Assembly (NCBI GenBank): GCA_964471235.1
Contig: CAYYGL010000119.1
Span: 1-14,879 of the forward strand
Length of the DNA: 14,879 bases
Origin: CAYYGL01 sp964471235
Lineage (GTDB): Bacteria; Calditrichota; Calditrichia; RBG-13-44-9; J075
Reading direction: 5' to 3'
The translations under genes were made by a program, and so were the position numbers. Of this stretch, positions 1 to 7,700 are shown one piece after another. Every line of letters starts with the position of its first letter. Position 1 is the first letter of the stretch. The notes under the pieces were generated by a model. The model did no database searches. It saw only the letters and a list, made by a program, of their open reading frames with translations, and was not told the origin of the DNA.

Positions 1-54
1 TAGAGTCACAGCCTTCCAAGCTGTTGGTCGCGGGTTCGAGTCCCGTCTCCCGCT
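1..54 (+). tRNA. tRNA-Gly (anticodon TCC), 5' end cut off by window edge
   Basis: This is the 3' two-thirds of a tRNA that reads GGA glycine codons. The anticodon stem ACAGC/GCTGT (8-12 and 20-24) closes a seven-base loop with anticodon TCC at 15-17. The T arm pairs at 30-34 with 42-46 around a TTCGAGT loop. The 3' acceptor strand CTCCCGC is at 47-53, followed by discriminator T54, as expected for glycine. The CCA tail is not encoded. The D-arm 5' strand and the 5' acceptor strand lie outside the window. A Gly-Thr-tuf order is well known in bacteria, often with tRNA-Tyr upstream, but that upstream gene cannot be seen here. Confidence 0.93.
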
Positions 55-58
55 CGGC

Positions 59-97
59 AGGAGGCACCGGGTGTGTTTCGGTGCTTCCTCGTTTTTT
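59..97 (+). terminator. terminator-like hairpin between tRNA-Gly and tRNA-Thr
   Basis: Bases 59-68 (AGGAGGCACC) pair with 80-89 (GGTGCTTCCT) over 10 bp with one G-T wobble, and G69-C79 can extend the stem. The stem is followed by CG and six T (92-97). This has the form of an intrinsic terminator for the tRNA-Gly transcript. It ends only four bases before tRNA-Thr begins, leaving no room for a separate promoter. It may therefore be a partial terminator with read-through, or a spacer structure used in tRNA processing. The structure is clear in the sequence, but its activity is inferred. Confidence 0.65.
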
Positions 98-101
98 AAT
101 A

Positions 102-174
102 GCCCACGTAGCTCAGACGGTAGAGCACATCCTTGGTAAGGATGAGGTCACCGGTTCAATCCCGGTCGTGGGCT
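102..174 (+). tRNA. tRNA-Thr (anticodon GGT)
   Basis: This is a complete cloverleaf. The acceptor stem GCCCACG (102-108) pairs with CGTGGGC (167-173), with discriminator T174. The anticodon stem CATCC/GGATG (128-132 and 140-144) holds anticodon GGT at 135-137, which reads ACC and ACU threonine codons. The T arm is ACCGG/CCGGT around TTCAATC. CCA is not encoded, so a CCA-adding enzyme is needed. The gene lies 110 nt upstream of tuf. This pairing recurs in many bacteria and suggests one transcript, although T-rich runs (176-181 and 187-193) follow the tRNA. Confidence 0.97.
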
Positions 175-204
175 CTTTTTTGTTGGTTTTTTTAGGGCTG
201 CAAT

Positions 205-237
205 AATCAGAAAAACAATAACTCTTAATTTCTGGTT
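205..237 (+). other. weak AT-rich hairpin in the tuf leader
   Basis: Bases 205-213 (AATCAGAAA) pair with 229-237 (TTTCTGGTT) over 9 bp, including one T-G wobble, with a 15-base loop. It lies in the 110-nt leader between tRNA-Thr and tuf. It has no T tract and is AT-rich, so it may be a chance fold. I see no convincing sigma-70-like promoter in the rest of this leader. Confidence 0.3.
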
Positions 238-284
238 TAGCAGGTTGCAATTTACTTAAAGTTAAATAGCTTGGAGGATAGTCG

Positions 285-1475
285 ATGGCTAAAGCAAAAT
301 TTGAAAGAACGAAACCCCACGTTAATGTTGGGACGATTGGTCACGTTGATCACGGGAAAACGACCTTGACGGCGGCGATTACCCAATATCTGTCAAAAAA
401 AGGGCTGGCAAATTTTCGCTCTTTTGATAGTATTGATAATGCACCGGAAGAACGTGAGCGTGGAATCACGATTGCCACTGCTCATGTGGAATATGAAACC
501 GATAAACGACATTATGCCCATGTGGACTGCCCGGGGCACGCTGACTATATCAAAAACATGATTACCGGTGCTGCCCAGATGGACGGTGCAATTTTGGTGG
601 TGAGTGCCGCAGATGGTCCCATGCCTCAAACCCGGGAGCACATCCTTTTGGCACGTCAGGTGAATGTTCCCTCTATTGTGGTTTTCTTGAATAAGGTGGA
701 TCAGGTGGATGACCCGGAACTGCTGGATCTGGTGGAGCTGGAAGTGCGGGAACTGCTCTCCAGTTATGATTTCCCCGGTGATGATATTCCGGTTATCCGC
801 GGGAGTGCCTTAAACGCCTTGAGTCATCCCGAAGATGAAGAAGCCAATCAATGCATTAAGGAATTGGTGGAAGCAATTGATGAATACATTCCGACCCCAC
901 AGCGCGATGTGGATAAACCGTTCCTGATGCCGATTGAAGACGTTTTCAGCATTACCGGGCGCGGCACCGTGGGAACCGGGCGGATTGAGCGCGGTAAGGT
1001 GCATGTGGGTGATGAAGTGGAAATCGTGGGAATGGGTGCCCACCGCAAGACCGTAGTAACCGGTGTGGAAATGTTCCGCAAGCTGCTGGATGAAGGTCAG
1101 GCGGGTGATAACGTCGGTCTGTTGCTGCGTGGCGTGGAAAAAACCGAGTTGCAACGCGGGATGGTAGTTGCTCAGCCCGGTTCCATTACTCCCCATACCA
1201 AGTTTAAAGCGGAAGTGTATGTGTTGAAGAAAGAAGAAGGTGGTCGTCACACCCCGTTCTTTACCAATTATCGACCCCAGTTTTATTTCCGGACTACCGA
1301 CGTGACCGGTACCATTACCCTGCCGGAAGGGGTGGAAATGGTGATGCCCGGTGACAATACCCAGATGATTGTGGAGTTGCAGAAACCGATTGCCATGGAA
1401 AAAGAGTTGCGTTTTGCCATTCGGGAAGGTGGTCGGACGGTCGGCGCTGGTGTGGTTACCGAAATTATTGAATAA
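285..1475 (+). CDS. tuf: Translation elongation factor Tu (EF-Tu)
   Basis: EF-Tu is the cytoplasmic GTPase that carries aminoacyl-tRNA to the ribosomal A site. The 396-aa product has the usual length. The GTPase domain shows the P-loop GHVDHGKT (19-26), the switch I segment ending RGITIA, DCPGH (81-85, with the catalytic His85), NKVD (136-139) and SAL (174-176). Domains 2 and 3 follow and end in the conserved VGAGVV segment. The ATG start is set by GGAGGA at 273-278, seven bases upstream. tRNA-Thr lies upstream and rpmG 43 nt downstream with no terminator between, so tuf probably heads or joins the long transcript. Many bacteria have a second tuf after fusA, but that region is outside the window. 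No key residue is missing. Confidence 0.99.
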   Translation: MAKAKFERTKPHVNVGTIGHVDHGKTTLTAAITQYLSKKGLANFRSFDSIDNAPEERERGITIATAHVEYETDKRHYAHVDCPGHADYIKNMITGAAQMDGAILVVSAADGPMPQTREHILLARQVNVPSIVVFLNKVDQVDDPELLDLVELEVRELLSSYDFPGDDIPVIRGSALNALSHPEDEEANQCIKELVEAIDEYIPTPQRDVDKPFLMPIEDVFSITGRGTVGTGRIERGKVHVGDEVEIVGMGAHRKTVVTGVEMFRKLLDEGQAGDNVGLLLRGVEKTELQRGMVVAQPGSITPHTKFKAEVYVLKKEEGGRHTPFFTNYRPQFYFRTTDVTGTITLPEGVEMVMPGDNTQMIVELQKPIAMEKELRFAIREGGRTVGAGVVTEIIE

Positions 1476-1518
1476 TCGCTTGTAGAAATGAAGACCGTTA
1501 AATTAGTGGAGTTTGGAA

Positions 1519-1668
1519 TTGCGTGAGATTATCACATTAGAATGCACAGTGTGCAAACATCGAAACTATACCACCACCAAGAACAAACGGAAGCATCCGC
1601 AGCGGGTGGAGTATAAGAAATTCTGTCGAAACTGTAACAAGCATACTGTTCATAAAGAAACGCGGTAG
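1519..1668 (+). CDS. rpmG: 50S ribosomal protein L33, zinc-binding (C+) form
   Basis: L33 is a small protein of the large ribosomal subunit near the tRNA exit site. The 49-aa product begins MREIITLECTVC and ends HKETR. It contains the L33 core (NYTTTKNKR) and two CxxC pairs (residues 9/12 and 36/39), which mark the zinc-binding form. The start is TTG at 1519, seven bases after GTGGAG (1506-1511). Another in-frame TTG at 1513 is too close to that ribosome-binding site. The gene is easily missed because it is short and has no ATG start. It lies between tuf and tRNA-Trp, a common position, and its stop is only 9 nt before the tRNA. Confidence 0.95.
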   Translation: MREIITLECTVCKHRNYTTTKNKRKHPQRVEYKKFCRNCNKHTVHKETR

Positions 1669-1677
1669 ATGCCGGTT

Positions 1678-1751
1678 AGGCCCGTAGCACAATTTGGCAG
1701 TGCACCGGACTCCAAATCCGGGGGTTGGGGGTTCGAGTCCCTCCGGGCCTG
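1678..1751 (+). tRNA. tRNA-Trp (anticodon CCA)
   Basis: This is a complete cloverleaf. The acceptor AGGCCCG (1678-1684) pairs with CGGGCCT (1744-1750), followed by G1751, the discriminator base expected in bacterial tRNA-Trp. The anticodon stem CCGGA/TCCGG (1705-1709 and 1717-1721) holds CCA at 1712-1714. The T stem at 1727-1731 and 1739-1743 closes a TTCGAGT loop. CCA is not encoded at the 3' end. It lies between rpmG and secE without a visible separate promoter or terminator, so it is probably cut out of the protein-coding transcript by RNases P and Z or similar enzymes. Confidence 0.97.
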
Positions 1752-1791
1752 CTTTAATTCAACGAGTGAGAACGGTTTAACTTGAGATTGG

Positions 1792-1980
1792 ATGCTCATG
1801 TTTGATAAAGTGAAAGAATTTCTGGATCAAGTTAAGATTGAGATGAAAAAAGTGAGTTGGCCGGACAGGGAGGAGCTGATTAATTCTACCCTGGTTGTCT
1901 TTGTGATATCGGCGCTCTTTACATTGTTTATCTTTTTTACCGACTCAGTGGTTTCATTTATTATTAACCTCCTTTATTGA
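1792..1980 (+). CDS. secE: Preprotein translocase subunit SecE
   Basis: SecE is an essential part of the SecYEG channel in the inner membrane and stabilises SecY. The 62-aa product is the short form with a single membrane segment. An amphipathic N-terminal helix carries the family pattern EMKKVSWPDREEL (about residues 17-29). One hydrophobic segment follows (about 34-60, LVVFVISALFTLFIFF and onward). A second in-frame ATG at 1798 is an equally possible start and would give 60 aa. Neither start has a strong ribosome-binding site (TGAG at 1783-1786 or GGA at 1790-1792). The order secE-nusG, 15 nt apart, is nearly universal in bacteria and supports the call. Confidence 0.96.
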   Translation: MLMFDKVKEFLDQVKIEMKKVSWPDREELINSTLVVFVISALFTLFIFFTDSVVSFIINLLY

Positions 1981-1995
1981 GCAAGGAAGGATGCA

Positions 1996-2532
1996 TTGGA
2001 AAAAAAATGGTATACATTAAGGGTTTATTCCGGACAGGAGAACAAGGTTAAGTCTCAATTAGAGAATGCAATTCAATTTAAGGGCATGGAGGATGAATTC
2101 GGCAGAATCATTGTGCCTTCCGAGCCGGTACTGGAAATGCGGCAGGGGAAAAAGCGTTTGAAAAATAAGGTGTTTTTCCCGGGGTACATTCTGATCGAAA
2201 TGAACTATAACACCCGGACTGCCCACCTGGTACAAGAAACCCCCGGGGTATTGGGGTTTGTTGGTCCGCGTAATAACCCTGAAGTTGTTCGTCCGGAAGA
2301 GGTTGAAGCGGTTTTGCGTAAGGTAGAACGTCAGGAAAGTGAAATTGAGAAGGTGGAGGTGCCCTTTCAGGTTGGCGATATGATTCGTGTGGTGGATGGG
2401 CCTTTTGCCGATTTTACCGGGGTTGTGGAAGAAATTAATGAAGAGAAGAAAAAGCTCAAGGTCTCGGTAAGTATTTTTGGGAGACCGACTCCTGTGGAGT
2501 TAGATTTTTTACAAGTACAATTAGAAAAATAA
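1996..2532 (+). CDS. nusG: Transcription termination/antitermination factor NusG
   Basis: NusG binds the clamp of RNA polymerase, reduces pausing, and links transcription to Rho or to the leading ribosome. The 178-aa product has an N-terminal NGN domain (KKWYTLRVYSGQE at 3-15; FFPGYILIEM at 60-69) and a C-terminal KOW domain (about 125-160, with VGDMIRVVDGPFADFTG). The start is TTG at 1996, five bases after AAGGAAGG (1983-1990). An ATG at 1991 is out of frame, gives only nine codons, and touches the ribosome-binding site, so it is not the start. No large insertion of the type seen in specialised NusG paralogues is present, and the location next to secE indicates the housekeeping copy. Confidence 0.98.
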   Translation: MEKKWYTLRVYSGQENKVKSQLENAIQFKGMEDEFGRIIVPSEPVLEMRQGKKRLKNKVFFPGYILIEMNYNTRTAHLVQETPGVLGFVGPRNNPEVVRPEEVEAVLRKVERQESEIEKVEVPFQVGDMIRVVDGPFADFTGVVEEINEEKKKLKVSVSIFGRPTPVELDFLQVQLEK

Positions 2533-2547
2533 AGTGCGGGAACGGAA

Positions 2548-2973
2548 ATGGCAAAGAAAATAGCAGGATTTATCAAGCTTCAAATACCTGCCGGTCAGGC
2601 AAACCCCTCCCCGCCGGTTGGGCCGGCGCTGGGGCAGCATGGGGTAAACATTATGGAATTTTGTAAGGCTTTTAATGCTCGTACCCAGGATAAAATGGGC
2701 TACATCATCCCGGTGGTCATTACCGTATATGCCGATCGATCGTTTAGTTTTATCACCAAAACACCACCGGCATCTACCCTGTTGTTAAAAGCCGCCAAGA
2801 TAGAAAAGGGCTCACCGGAGCCCAATCGTAACAAAGTGGCAAAAGTAACTCGTGAGCAGGTCAAGCAAATTGCTGAAACCAAAATGCCCGATTTAAACGC
2901 CATGGATATTGAGGCGGCGATGAAGATAATTGAAGGAACTGCTCGCAGTATGGGAATTATTGTTGAGGATTAA
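2548..2973 (+). CDS. rplK: 50S ribosomal protein L11
   Basis: L11 sits at the base of the ribosomal stalk, binds the GTPase-associated region of 23S rRNA, and takes part in factor binding and in the RelA stringent response. The 141-aa length is typical. The N-terminal domain has the proline-rich loop NPSPPVGPALGQHG (19-32), the site where thiopeptides bind in this family. The C-terminal domain binds rRNA and ends in the usual GTARSMGI segment. The ATG start has only a weak purine-rich sequence upstream (GGGAACGGA), unlike its neighbours. In other bacteria L1 represses translation at this start. I cannot identify an L1 site with confidence here. Confidence 0.98.
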   Translation: MAKKIAGFIKLQIPAGQANPSPPVGPALGQHGVNIMEFCKAFNARTQDKMGYIIPVVITVYADRSFSFITKTPPASTLLLKAAKIEKGSPEPNRNKVAKVTREQVKQIAETKMPDLNAMDIEAAMKIIEGTARSMGIIVED

Positions 2974-2991
2974 TTTGGGTGAGGTCTGTAA

Positions 2992-3690
2992 ATGAAAAAG
3001 CGTAGTAAACGATATCGTAAAGCCGTTGAACTTATCGAGCCCCGTGAATATTCATTAAGTGAAGCCGTCAGTCTGGTCAAAAAGACTGCTTCGGCAAAAT
3101 TTGACGAAACTGTTGAGGTCTCGGTGAGATTAGGCGTAGACCCCCGTCATGCCGACCAGGTGGTCCGGGGAACGGTGGCATTGCCGCACGGTCTGGGTAA
3201 AACCGTTCGGGTGCTGGTATTTGCCAAAGGTGAAAAAGCCGAAGAAGCGGAGCAAGCCGGGGCGGATTACGTGGGGTATGAAGAATACATCGAAAAAATT
3301 CAAAAAGGATGGCTGGATTTTGATGTAGTCGTTGCCACCCCCGATGCCATGAAGGATATCGGAAAATTGGGACGAGTGCTGGGCCCCCGTGGATTAATGC
3401 CCAATCCCAAAAGCGGCACGGTGACCATGGATGTGGGGAATACCGTGAAAGAAATTAAAGCCGGTAAAATTGATTTCCGGGTGGATAAAACCGGTATCGT
3501 TCATACCGGGGTGGGTAAGGCTTCGTTTGAGGCGGAAAAACTCCAGGAAAATATTAAGCGGTTGATGCAGACCATTTTTCGATTAAAACCCGCTTCTGCG
3601 AAAGGGACTTATGTAAAAAGTGTCTATGTATCCAATACGATGGGTCCTGGAATTCGCTTGGTCACCAATCCTCTGGAATTTCAGGATTAA
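2992..3690 (+). CDS. rplA: 50S ribosomal protein L1
   Basis: L1 forms the mobile stalk that moves deacylated tRNA out of the E site, and in many bacteria it also represses its own rplK-rplA message. The 232-aa product has the usual length. The L1 signature GKLGRVLGPRGLMPNPKSGT (124-143) is followed by the KAGKIDFRVDKTGIVHTGVGK segment that contributes to rRNA binding. The ATG start is seven bases after GAGG (2981-2984), and the gene follows rplK by 18 nt. It is followed by rplJ after only 43 nt, a gap too short to hold a full L10-type leader on its own. Confidence 0.98.
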   Translation: MKKRSKRYRKAVELIEPREYSLSEAVSLVKKTASAKFDETVEVSVRLGVDPRHADQVVRGTVALPHGLGKTVRVLVFAKGEKAEEAEQAGADYVGYEEYIEKIQKGWLDFDVVVATPDAMKDIGKLGRVLGPRGLMPNPKSGTVTMDVGNTVKEIKAGKIDFRVDKTGIVHTGVGKASFEAEKLQENIKRLMQTIFRLKPASAKGTYVKSVYVSNTMGPGIRLVTNPLEFQD

Positions 3691-3733
3691 TTCAGTCACC
3701 AATTTTTAAAGATTCAAGACGAGGTATTTAGCG

Positions 3734-4252
3734 ATGCCAACACCGCAGAAGGAAGCGATTGTTCAGGAGATGACCCAAAAATTTGCCGATGCCAACGGCA
3801 TTTACCTGGCAGATTTTACCGGTGTGAATGTGAACACCATCAATGAGCTTCGGAAAAAATTCAGGGAAGCCAATATCGAGTACCGGGTGGTTAAAAATAC
3901 CCTGGCAAAGAGGTCTTTTGAGAAAGCCGGTTTATCGGAGATTCAGGAATATTTAACCGGTGTCAATTCTTATGTGATCAGTTATGACGATCCAACGGTC
4001 CCTATCAAGGTCGTGGAAAAGTTAAAAAAGGAATTAAATGATAAATTCAAAATTAAAGCAGCCCTGTTAGAGGGTCAACTTGTCACCGGAGACCGGGTTA
4101 AAGCACTTGCCAGTATGCCCAGCAAACAGGAGATGCTGGGGCAATTGGTGGGAATGTTGCAATCCCCGATGACAAAGTTGGCATCCACCCTGAATGCAGC
4201 CATGACCCAGTTTGTCGGAGTGCTGAAGGCGTTGGAAGATGCTAAAAAGTAA
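3734..4252 (+). CDS. rplJ: 50S ribosomal protein L10
   Basis: L10 anchors dimers of L7/L12 to 23S rRNA at the stalk base. The 172-aa product shows the family N-terminus (KEAIVQEMTQKFADANGIYLADFTGV) and the conserved RKKFREANIEYRVVKNTLAKR segment that contacts rRNA. It ends in the long alpha-helix that holds L12 dimers (PMTKLASTLNAAMTQFVGVLKALE). The ATG start is nine bases after GAGG (3721-3724). In many bacteria the L10-L12 complex represses this message through a structured leader. The short gap upstream means any such leader must overlap the end of rplA. Confidence 0.97.
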   Translation: MPTPQKEAIVQEMTQKFADANGIYLADFTGVNVNTINELRKKFREANIEYRVVKNTLAKRSFEKAGLSEIQEYLTGVNSYVISYDDPTVPIKVVEKLKKELNDKFKIKAALLEGQLVTGDRVKALASMPSKQEMLGQLVGMLQSPMTKLASTLNAAMTQFVGVLKALEDAKK

Positions 4253-4297
4253 GTGTTTTTTTATCGGTTCATATTACCATAATGGAGGTTAAATCAA

Positions 4298-4687
4298 ATG
4301 GCAGAAATTACGCGAGATGATGTATTGAATTATCTGGAAAAAGCCACCATGTTAGAAATTTCCGAGTTAGTGAAAGCGGTGGAAGAGAAGTTCGGGGTAA
4401 CAGCGGCAGCACCGGTGGCAATGCCGGTAGCCGGTGCTCCGGCAGCCGGCGGCGGTGAAGCAGCGGCTGAAGAAAAGACCGAGTTTGATGTGGTGCTGAA
4501 AGAAATCGGTTCCCAAAAAATCCATGTGATTAAAACCGTACGGGCAATTACCGGTCTGGGCTTGAAAGAAGCCAAAGAATTGGTGGAAAGCGCACCCAAG
4601 GCAGTTAAAGAAGGCGTCTCTAAGGCGGAAGCGGAAGATTTGAAAAAGCAGTTAGAAGAAGTCGGCGCCACTGTCGAAATTAGCTAA
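4298..4687 (+). CDS. rplL: 50S ribosomal protein L7/L12
   Basis: L7/L12 is the multi-copy stalk protein that recruits EF-Tu, EF-G and other translation GTPases. The 129-aa product has three parts: an N-terminal dimerisation helix region (1-35), a flexible hinge rich in Ala, Pro and Gly (about 36-58), and a C-terminal factor-binding domain starting EKTEFDVVLKEIG with the conserved GLGLKEAKELVE helix. The ATG start has one of the best ribosome-binding sites in the window (GGAGG at 4284-4288, nine bases upstream). This fits its need for several copies per ribosome. The protein is strongly acidic and lysine-rich, as the family is. Confidence 0.98.
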   Translation: MAEITRDDVLNYLEKATMLEISELVKAVEEKFGVTAAAPVAMPVAGAPAAGGGEAAAEEKTEFDVVLKEIGSQKIHVIKTVRAITGLGLKEAKELVESAPKAVKEGVSKAEAEDLKKQLEEVGATVEIS

Positions 4688-4701
4688 GTTTTACCCTTTC
4701 G

Positions 4702-4725
4702 CTGCCTGCCTGCCCATGCGGGTAG
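4702..4725 (+). other. CTGC tandem repeats and small hairpin in the rplL-rpoB gap
   Basis: The 80-nt gap between rplL and rpoB contains three tandem CTGC units beginning at 4702. The last part pairs CTGCCC (4710-4715) with GGGTAG (4720-4725) over 6 bp around an ATGC loop. No T tract follows directly, so it is not a complete intrinsic terminator. Other bacteria have an attenuator or RNA-processing site at this junction that lowers polymerase subunit output relative to L7/L12. This element could serve that role, but that is inference. Confidence 0.4.
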
Positions 4726-4767
4726 TTGTGGCTTGTTTTGTTAATCGCTAAGCCAAGAGGTGTCTCT

Positions 4768-7700
4768 TTGAAAAATCACAGCTTAATAGAACGCCATTCG
4801 TTTTCCAAAATCCCCACGAGCGTTGAATATCCGGATTTGTTGGATGTTCAACGTCGTTCATTTCGGGAGTTCTTGCAAGAAGACCTCCCCCCCGGTGAAC
4901 GAAAGGAACAAGGATTACAGGCGGTCTTTAACAGTATTTTTCCGGTGTTAGACAGCCGGGAAAACTTTATTCTGGATTTTGTCGAGTATTATCTTGACAA
5001 ACCCAAGTACTCTATTAAAGAATGTCGGGAGCGGGGGTTAACTTACGCCGTACCCCTGAAAGCGAAAATGCGTCTCTCGATTAAAGACCCCACCGGCGAT
5101 ACGGATGATTACACCGATACCATCGAACAGGATGTTTACCTGGGTAACATGCCGTATATGACCAACCGGGGAACTTTTATCATCAATGGGGCGGAACGGG
5201 TGATTGTGAACCAATTGCATCGAGCGCCCGGCGTCTTTTTTGATGAAAGCATTCATCCCAACGGCACCAAGATTTATTCCGCCCGGATCATCCCATTCCG
5301 GGGCAGTTGGGTGGAATTTATGACCGATGTCAACGATTGTCTCCATGTGTATATCGATCGAAAAAAGAAATTCTATGTGACGTCCTTCCTTCGCGCCCTG
5401 GGATTTGCCACGGATTATGATATCCTCTCCCTGTTTGGTTTGATTGAAACCGTTAAGTTGAAAGGTGTGGATCTGACAACCCTGGTCGGACGGAAACTGG
5501 CATCGGATGTGGTGGATAAAAAAAGCGGTGAAGTGCTGGTGGAAGCGGGCACGGTATTGGATGAAGAATTGCTGGAAGCAATCAAAAAGAAAAAGATTGA
5601 TTCCCTGGAACTGGTGCAGGCAACAGACCCTTCCATGCCCAATATTATTCTGAATACCCTGGCAAAAGACCCCGCGAAAACCGAAGAGCAGTCTCTCCGG
5701 TTGATTTACGAATTGTTACGCTCCGGGGACCCCCCCGATCTCGACACGGCACGTGACTTGTTGAAAAAGATGTTCTATAACCCCAAACGCTATGAATTGG
5801 GCGCAGTGGGTCGCTATCGGTTGAATAAAAAATTAGGATTGGAAATCGATTATGAAAATACCGTGCTCACCCAGGAAGATTTTGTCGAGATCGTCAAATA
5901 CCTGATTGATTTACGAGATGGCAAACGGAGCACCGATGATATCGACCACCTGGGAAATCGCCGGGTAAAAACTGTTGGAGAACAGTTGGCAGCCCAGTTC
6001 AACCTCGGGTTGACCCGGATGGCGAGAACCATTAAAGAGCGGATGAATTTGGGTGATGCCGAATCGATTACCCCCCAGGAACTGGTGAATGCCCGGGCAA
6101 TTACATCGGTGATTAATACCTTCTTCGGTACTTCCCAGTTATCCCAATTTATGGATCAAACCAATCCTCTCTCCGAATTAACCCACAAGCGCCGGATGAG
6201 TGCCCTGGGTCCGGGTGGGCTAACCCGGGAACGTGCCGGATTTGAAGTACGGGATATTCATTATACCCACTACGGCAGACTGTGCCCTATCGAGACGCCG
6301 GAAGGTCCCAATATCGGTTTGATTTCTTCCTTAAGCGTGTTGGCACGGGTGAATGATTTCGGATTTATCGAAACGCCATACCGCAAAGTGGTAAAAGGTA
6401 AAGTGACCGATGAAATTGAATATTTGTCGGCAGATGATGAAGAGCGGGCAGTGATTGCCCAGTTTAATGCACCAATTAATGTTAAAACCGGTAAATTCGA
6501 GAAAGAGCTGGTTAAGGTGCGAAAGCGGGGTGACTTTTTGATGGTGCCCCCGGAAGAGGTGCAATATATCGATGTGGCATCCAATCAGATTCTCTCCGCA
6601 TCCGCTTCGCTAATTCCGTTCGTGGAGCATGATGACGCCAACCGGGCGTTGATGGGGTCTAATATGCAGCGTCAGGCAGTGCCGTTGCTGCGCCCGAAAA
6701 CCCCCATTGTGGGAACGGGAATGGAAAAGAAAGTAGCACATGATTCCGGAGCTTTAATTATATCCGATGTGAATGGTGTTGTAGAAGAGGTGGATGCCAA
6801 TAAAATAATTATCAAAGTGGATACCGAGAAATCGGATGAACCCCGGCTGATTTTAACCGGTCAACAGCAGCGAAAAACGTATGAATTGATGAAGTTTGTC
6901 AGAACGAATCAAAACACCTGCATCAATCAACGTCCGTTGGTGAAAGCCGGAGACCGGGTGGAAAAAGGTCAGGTGCTGGCCGATGGACCTGCCACCGAAG
7001 GCGGGGAGTTGGCTTTGGGGCGCAATGTACTGGTAGCCTTCATGCCCTGGAACGGTTACAACTTCGAAGATGCCATTGTGATATCCGAACGGCTGGTAAA
7101 GGAAGATTATTTCACCTCCATCCATGTGGAAGAGCATGAAATTCAAGTTCGGGATACCAAACGGGGTGAAGAAGAACTCACCCGGGAAATTCCCAATGTG
7201 AGTGAAGACGCCACCAAGAATCTGGATGAAAACGGAATTATTCGGGTTGGAGCCGAGGTGAAAGCCGGCGAAATTCTGGTGGGTAAGGTAACCCCGAAAG
7301 GGGAAACGGAACCGACTCCGGAAGAAAAGTTGTTGAAAGCCATTTTTGGCAGTAAAGCCGGTGACGTAAAAGACGCTTCTTTAAAAATGCCAGCCGGGAT
7401 GCAGGGGATTGTAATTGACACTCGCTTGTTTTCCCGGAAAAAGAAAGACCCCAAAACCAAAAAAGAAGATAAGAAAAAACTGGAGTTGCTGGAGAAGGAA
7501 ACCCAGCAGCGGATTTCGGAAATTGAAGCACGGATGCGGGCTTATCTGGTAGAAACTTTCGGCGATAAACCGACCAGGGGAATTGAAACACTCGCCGGTA
7601 AGAAACTGGTTAAAGCCGGTGGTAAAATCACCAAAAAAACATTTGAAAATATTGAGCTGGATTATATCGACTACACAACCCCCTGGTTTGATGACGATAA

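Noticed and set aside
95..100. TTTAAT as a -10 box for tRNA-Thr
   Set aside because: It has no -35 box at a proper distance, and its start site would fall inside the tRNA. It is better read as the T tract of the hairpin.
24..206. 60-aa open frame on the + strand
   Set aside because: It runs through tRNA-Gly, the hairpin and tRNA-Thr. The tRNA structures explain this sequence, and no ribosome-binding site is present.
4726..4767. Extended N-terminus of rpoB from TTG 4726
   Set aside because: It overlaps the intergenic hairpin region and lacks a ribosome-binding site. TTG 4768 has AAGAGGTG at the right distance.
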